From the NCBI GenBank assembly GCA_016271365.2, contig CM057451.1, positions 372,765,501-372,829,500 on the forward strand: a stretch of 64,000 bases of DNA, in the 5' to 3' direction. This stretch comes from Neoceratodus forsteri (lineage: Eukaryota; Chordata; Ceratodontiformes; Ceratodontidae). Made by a program: the position numbers and the translations under genes. Positions 60,801 to 64,000 of this stretch are shown here, piece by piece (the first letter of the stretch is position 1; each line of letters starts with the position of its first letter). The notes beneath the pieces were generated by a model. It saw only the letters and a program-made list of their open reading frames with translations. It did not search any database and was not told the origin of the DNA.

Positions 60801-61475
60801 TCCAGACGAGAGCCTACATCTCTAGGTTGGGTGGTGAAAATCTAACACTCAATATAGTACACCTGGCTTCTCACTATGGTGGGGGAGGCAGTGCGGGGAC
60901 AGGAGCAGCCACACCTAATATCTAGACTGTATAAAGCCCTGCAGGATCTAAGCGAAACCCTGGGACCAGGGGCATGGGGGAAATGGGAGCAAGAGTTGGG
61001 TCATCAAATAGGACATGAAGTGGGAAAGAGTGCCAGAATATCCACAATGTCACATCATCTATGATATGGAGAGAATTTATTTGGAAATGTGTGATTAGAT
61101 TTTTCATCACACTGGTCCAGCAACAGCACAGGAACACACCACCAAATGCCCACTGTTGGAGACAATGTGGGGAAACTCACGCTGACCATTTACACATAAT
61201 GTAAGGGTACCCATAATGTAAGGGTGCTGCAATATCTGAGCGATATAGAAGAGGCAATATAGGAGATTCTCCACCACAAATAATCAGGTTAACAGCAGAG
61301 TTGGTGCTGTTTCATATTTACCCCCCAAGAGATAAAGGACCCTGCAGTGAAATACTTACTAGGTATATGCTTAGCAGCCATAAAAAGAAAAAAAAAAAGG
61401 GTAACTTAAAAATGTCTAACAAAATACCAAGTTGGAAAGACTGGATGGCAATAGTCACTAACATATATAACATAT
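57806..61475 (+). pseudogene. L1-B ORF2 (endonuclease, reverse transcriptase, Cys motif)
   Basis: The endonuclease is read from RPDVILIQESHLSKTETVKY (catalytic Glu), LILPGDCNILMNP (GDxN), RIDYIVV and YSDHAPVKM (SDH). The RT shows LALSLDIEKAFNRVS (motif A) and YADDIVTSNKP (motif C). A T-rich tract at 59578-59611 inserts Phe-rich text just after motif A. The end has CWRQCGETHADHLHIM, the L1 Cys motif. Stops and frameshifts are common. Confidence 0.85.
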
Positions 61476-62366
61476 GAAACACGGCCTACCTAGACTTTAG
61501 CAAGGCATCTGACACAGTCCCACACAAAAGATTAATAGTCAAATTAACCAGCCTGGGAGTGGGTCCCAGGATGGTAGCCTGGGTAAAACACTGGCTGCAC
61601 AACAAGACACAGAAGGTAATTGTAAATGGAGTCCACTCTGAAGAAAGTGGGGTTACTAGTGGGGTACCGCAGGGTTCAGTATTGGGTCCAGTCCTTTTTA
61701 ATGTCTTCATCAGTGACATTGCAGAGGGACTGGAAGGAAAAGTATGCCTTTTTGCAGATGACACAAAGATCTGCAACAGGGTTGATACACAAGGAGGCGT
61801 GGAAAGGATGAGAAGGGACTTGGCAAGGTTGGAGGAATGGTCAGAGTATGGCAGCTAGAGTTCAATGCAAGAAGTGCAAAATAATGCACATGGGAAACAA
61901 GAACCCAGGGAAGAACACACAATGGGGGGGGAGGTAGTAACAACAACAAAAAGGAAAGGGACCTAGGGTAATCATATCAGATGACCTTAAGGTTAGCAAG
62001 CAATGTGAGAAGGCAGTAGGGAGGGCTGGGGGTATACTGGGATGCATAGGGAGAGGCATCAGCAGCAGAAAACAGGAAGTTGTTATCCCTCTGTACAGAC
62101 AGTTGGTGAGACCCCATCTGGAGTAGTGCGTCCAGTTCTGGAGACCCCATCTCTGCAAGGACATAGACAGGATAGAGGCAGTCCAGAGGAGGGCAACTAA
62201 AGTGGTGCAGGGTCTGCAAGAGAAGCCGTATGAAGAGAGACTAAAGGAGCTTAATATGTATACCCTTGAGGAAAGAAGGGGGGGGACATGATAGAAACTT
62301 TTAAGTACCTCAGTGGAATCAAGAAAGTCCAAGAGAGTAGCATCTTTCAGAAAAAGACGTGCAAGA
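61476..62366 (+). pseudogene. CR1-E LINE, RT to near 3' end
   Basis: The element begins in YLDFSKASDTVPHKRL (motif A). It continues with GPRMVAWVKHWLHNK, GVTSGVPQGSVLGPVLFNVF, VCLFADDTKICNRVDTQGGV (intact FADD) and, later, LVRPHLE. It stops at CAGAAAAAGACGTGCAAG, where E4 begins; the CR1 text should go on GTGCAAGAACAAGG. The 5' end abuts L1-B ORF2, so CR1-E is inserted there. Confidence 0.9.
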
Positions 62367-62910
62367 AGAAAAAATTACTCACCTTAGTAATGTTGTTTCT
62401 TCTAATGGAGTCTTGCTGTATTCTAACATATGCAGTGATGTCCAACCTTTGAACTGCCCTGGAGATGAAAGAGTTAACTTTCCATGCCAGGCATGGAACG
62501 TTGAGCTCGAGCTCGGTTGAGACTCTGTCTGTTGCTGTTTGAACTCAAACCGTCAGATCTTTATGAGCTATACTCACTGGATGTCCTGTGTGGAAACTGT
62601 AAACTTACTCTAGCTAACTGGCTACTAAATATAATAAAAATATTTTTTGGTCCCAAAACAAAGACCCAAGTCAGGAAACCCAAAAAATAAAACAAAACAC
62701 AACATCCACACACTCAAACTAAAGGCGAGAAATAAGGGTGGGGCACCTCTCAGTGCCAACACTGCTAATGCCCACCCACATCCCAAAACAAAGGTTCTGA
62801 GAGGGACGGGGAGGCTCAGAATACAACAAGACTCACTAGAAGAAACAACATTACTAAGGTGAGTAATTTTTTTTTCAAACATGAAGTCTTGCTGTATTCT
62901 GACAAATTGA
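62367..62910. repeat. E4 terminal hairpin and internal complementary region
   Basis: AAATTACTCACCTTAGTAATG then TTGTTTCTTCTA at 62372-62405 pairs with TAGAAGAAACAACATTACTAAGGTGAGTAATTT at about 62838-62870. GTGAGT at 62859-62864 is a donor-like hexamer. GAAGTCTTGCTGTATTCTGA follows, repeating GGAGTCTTGCTGTATTCTAA of the left terminus. Confidence 0.8.
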
Positions 62911-62999
62911 ACTACCAAGCAGTGCTCCATCGGGAGGATCAGAACCTACCTAGAGAATAGGCTCTGAAGCACTGCTGTGCCAAACCGAGCATCACTCCT

Positions 63000-63669
63000 A
63001 GCCTGGATATCCAGCGAGTAATGCTTGGTAAAGTGTGTACTGTTTTCCAGGTAGCTGCTTGACAAATCTCAAGATAGGAATATCCCTGGCAGCAGCCAGG
63101 GAAGCAACTGACCTCTGGTAGAGTGAGCCCACAGGCCTGAGGGTGGAGTCCTACCTAGTTTTTCATAAAACTGAATGCAAGAGACAATCCACCTGGCAAC
63201 AGATCTTAGTGGCAGGTTTTCCCTTGCCAACATCACCACAAGTGAGGAACAGTTGGAGGAAGTCAAACCTATGACCTAGTTTGGCTCTATGTAGTAGCTA
63301 ATGGCCCTTTTTCACATCCAAACTGTGCAGCCTCCTCTCCCAGAGGAGGAATGGTCAATAAAGAAAACAGGAAGAGACATAAACTGGTTAGGGTGAAATC
63401 TGAAACCACCTTAGGCAAAAACTTCCTGTTAGTCCTGTGACCACCTTATCTCTATGGAAAGAGATAAAATCAGGCTCCACTGACAGGGCTTGTAACTCGC
63501 TTATGCGCCTGGCAGAAGCGATGGCCACCAAGAAAATCGTTTTCCAAATCAAGTACTTAAGCTCTGCTGAGGACAAAGGCTCAAAAGGGGGTTGCATAAG
63601 CTGAGCAATGCAAACATTAAGGTCCCAAGCAGAGGCAGGGTCCCTGAAGGGAGGATTGGTATGCAGCAA
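63000..63669 (-). pseudogene. E4 tyrosine recombinase, C-terminal half
   Basis: Visible blocks are PFRDPASAWDLNVCIAQL, FLVAIASARRISELQAL with the box I Arg, PDFISFHRDKV, ARWIVSCIQFYEKLG, WAHSTRG (box II) and, near 63010-63055, FTKHYSLDI with the catalytic Tyr. Frameshifts lie between them. The N-terminal half continues right of 63669 in broken frames. Confidence 0.8.
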
Positions 63670-64000
63670 TCCCTTGAAAAATTTAGAAAATACAGGATGA
63701 GCTGAAAGGGAAGAGTGCTTGCCTGCTGAGAGGAAGGCAGAGAGATGCCAGATGCACTCTTAGTGTAGCTGGTCTGAGTCCCAAGCTATTAAGATGAACC
63801 ATATAGTCAAGGACTGTGGGCAGGCCAGCAGACTCTGGAGAAATATGCTTCCCAGAGCACCATAGAGTAAATCTTTTCCACTTGGAATTGTAAGTGTTTC
63901 TGCTGGAAGGCGTTCGAGAAGCCTTTAAGATATCCAGAACACCTTGTGAGAGGTGTAAATCAGCAAACTCTAACTCTTCAAGAGCCAGGCCTTGAGATTG

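Larger units (their letters stand above)
55040..61475 (+). mobile_element. L1-B, L1/Tx1-like LINE with ORF1 and ORF2
   Basis: A poly(T) tract (55016-55034) precedes GAGTTCTGACTTCCGGTAAC, which resembles an L1 5' end. ORF1 and ORF2 remnants follow. The right side is cut at about 61475, where CR1-E begins. The L1 3' end is not seen and would lie beyond the nested CR1-E and E4, outside the window. Confidence 0.8.
62367..64000 (-). mobile_element. DIRS-like retrotransposon E4, partial
   Basis: The left terminus, internal complementary region and recombinase are present; RT, gag and the right terminus lie beyond the window. The element is a distinct subfamily: its end reads AATTACTCACCTTAGTAATG, with no similarity to E1-E3 except in layout and in the recombinase. 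It is inserted near the 3' end of CR1-E. Confidence 0.85.

Overview
The window is repeat-dense DNA from a vertebrate nuclear genome. I find no host protein-coding exon and no intact RNA gene. DIRS-type tyrosine-recombinase retrotransposons, a Penelope-like remnant, several CR1 lineages, L1/Tx1-like and L2-like LINEs, a MIR-like SINE, a hAT element and Tc1/mariner elements occur together. This mix fits a large tetrapod or lobe-finned-fish genome. An amphibian (caecilian or salamander) is my best guess, but that rests on repeat content, not on a diagnostic gene.

Layout. 1-137 is the outer end of a DIRS element that lies mostly left of the window. 0.14-4.4 kb is AT-rich and unassigned, with a cluster of palindromic hairpin repeats. 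4.4-16.6 kb is one CR1 LINE (CR1-A, minus strand) split by three insertions: DIRS element E1 (5085-10796), a tRNA-like SINE with target duplication (10832-11412), and a 3.7 kb fold-back element at a TTAA site (about 11932-15622). The fold-back itself carries a younger CR1 and an inverted minisatellite. 16.8-20.6 kb is repeat X, interrupted by an ORF1-only L1 that holds a Tc1/mariner copy. 20.6-22.5 kb is an inverted-repeat element around a Penelope-like coding fragment, with a second SINE in one arm. 22.5-30.6 kb is CR1-B split by DIRS element E2, followed by a second repeat X copy. 32.2-38.95 kb is a hAT element with terminal inverted repeats, broken by two CR1 insertions. 38.95-43.8 kb holds an L2-like remnant, a MIR-like SINE, SINE copy 3 and unassigned DNA. 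43.95-49.7 kb is DIRS element E3 inside a LINE reverse-transcriptase fragment. 50.7-54.3 kb is a 5'-truncated L1 with a 15 bp target duplication and an internally deleted Tc1/mariner. 54.35-54.86 kb is SINE copy 4. 55-61.5 kb is a longer L1, followed by CR1-E, which is entered at 62,367 by DIRS element E4 that runs off the right edge.

Nothing here works as a host pathway. The interest lies in the elements and their nesting. The DIRS copies share one plan: inverted terminal repeats with TATA-like motifs, a gag with a Cys/His knuckle, RT/RNase H, a tyrosine recombinase, and an internal complementary region whose sequence mirrors the joined element ends. All four coding copies read on the minus strand, the edge fragment has the same orientation, and all four insertions whose left flank is visible lie in LINE coding sequence. 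Almost every reading frame is broken by stops or frameshifts. Boundaries were read by eye and are accurate to a few bases only where a target duplication is stated.
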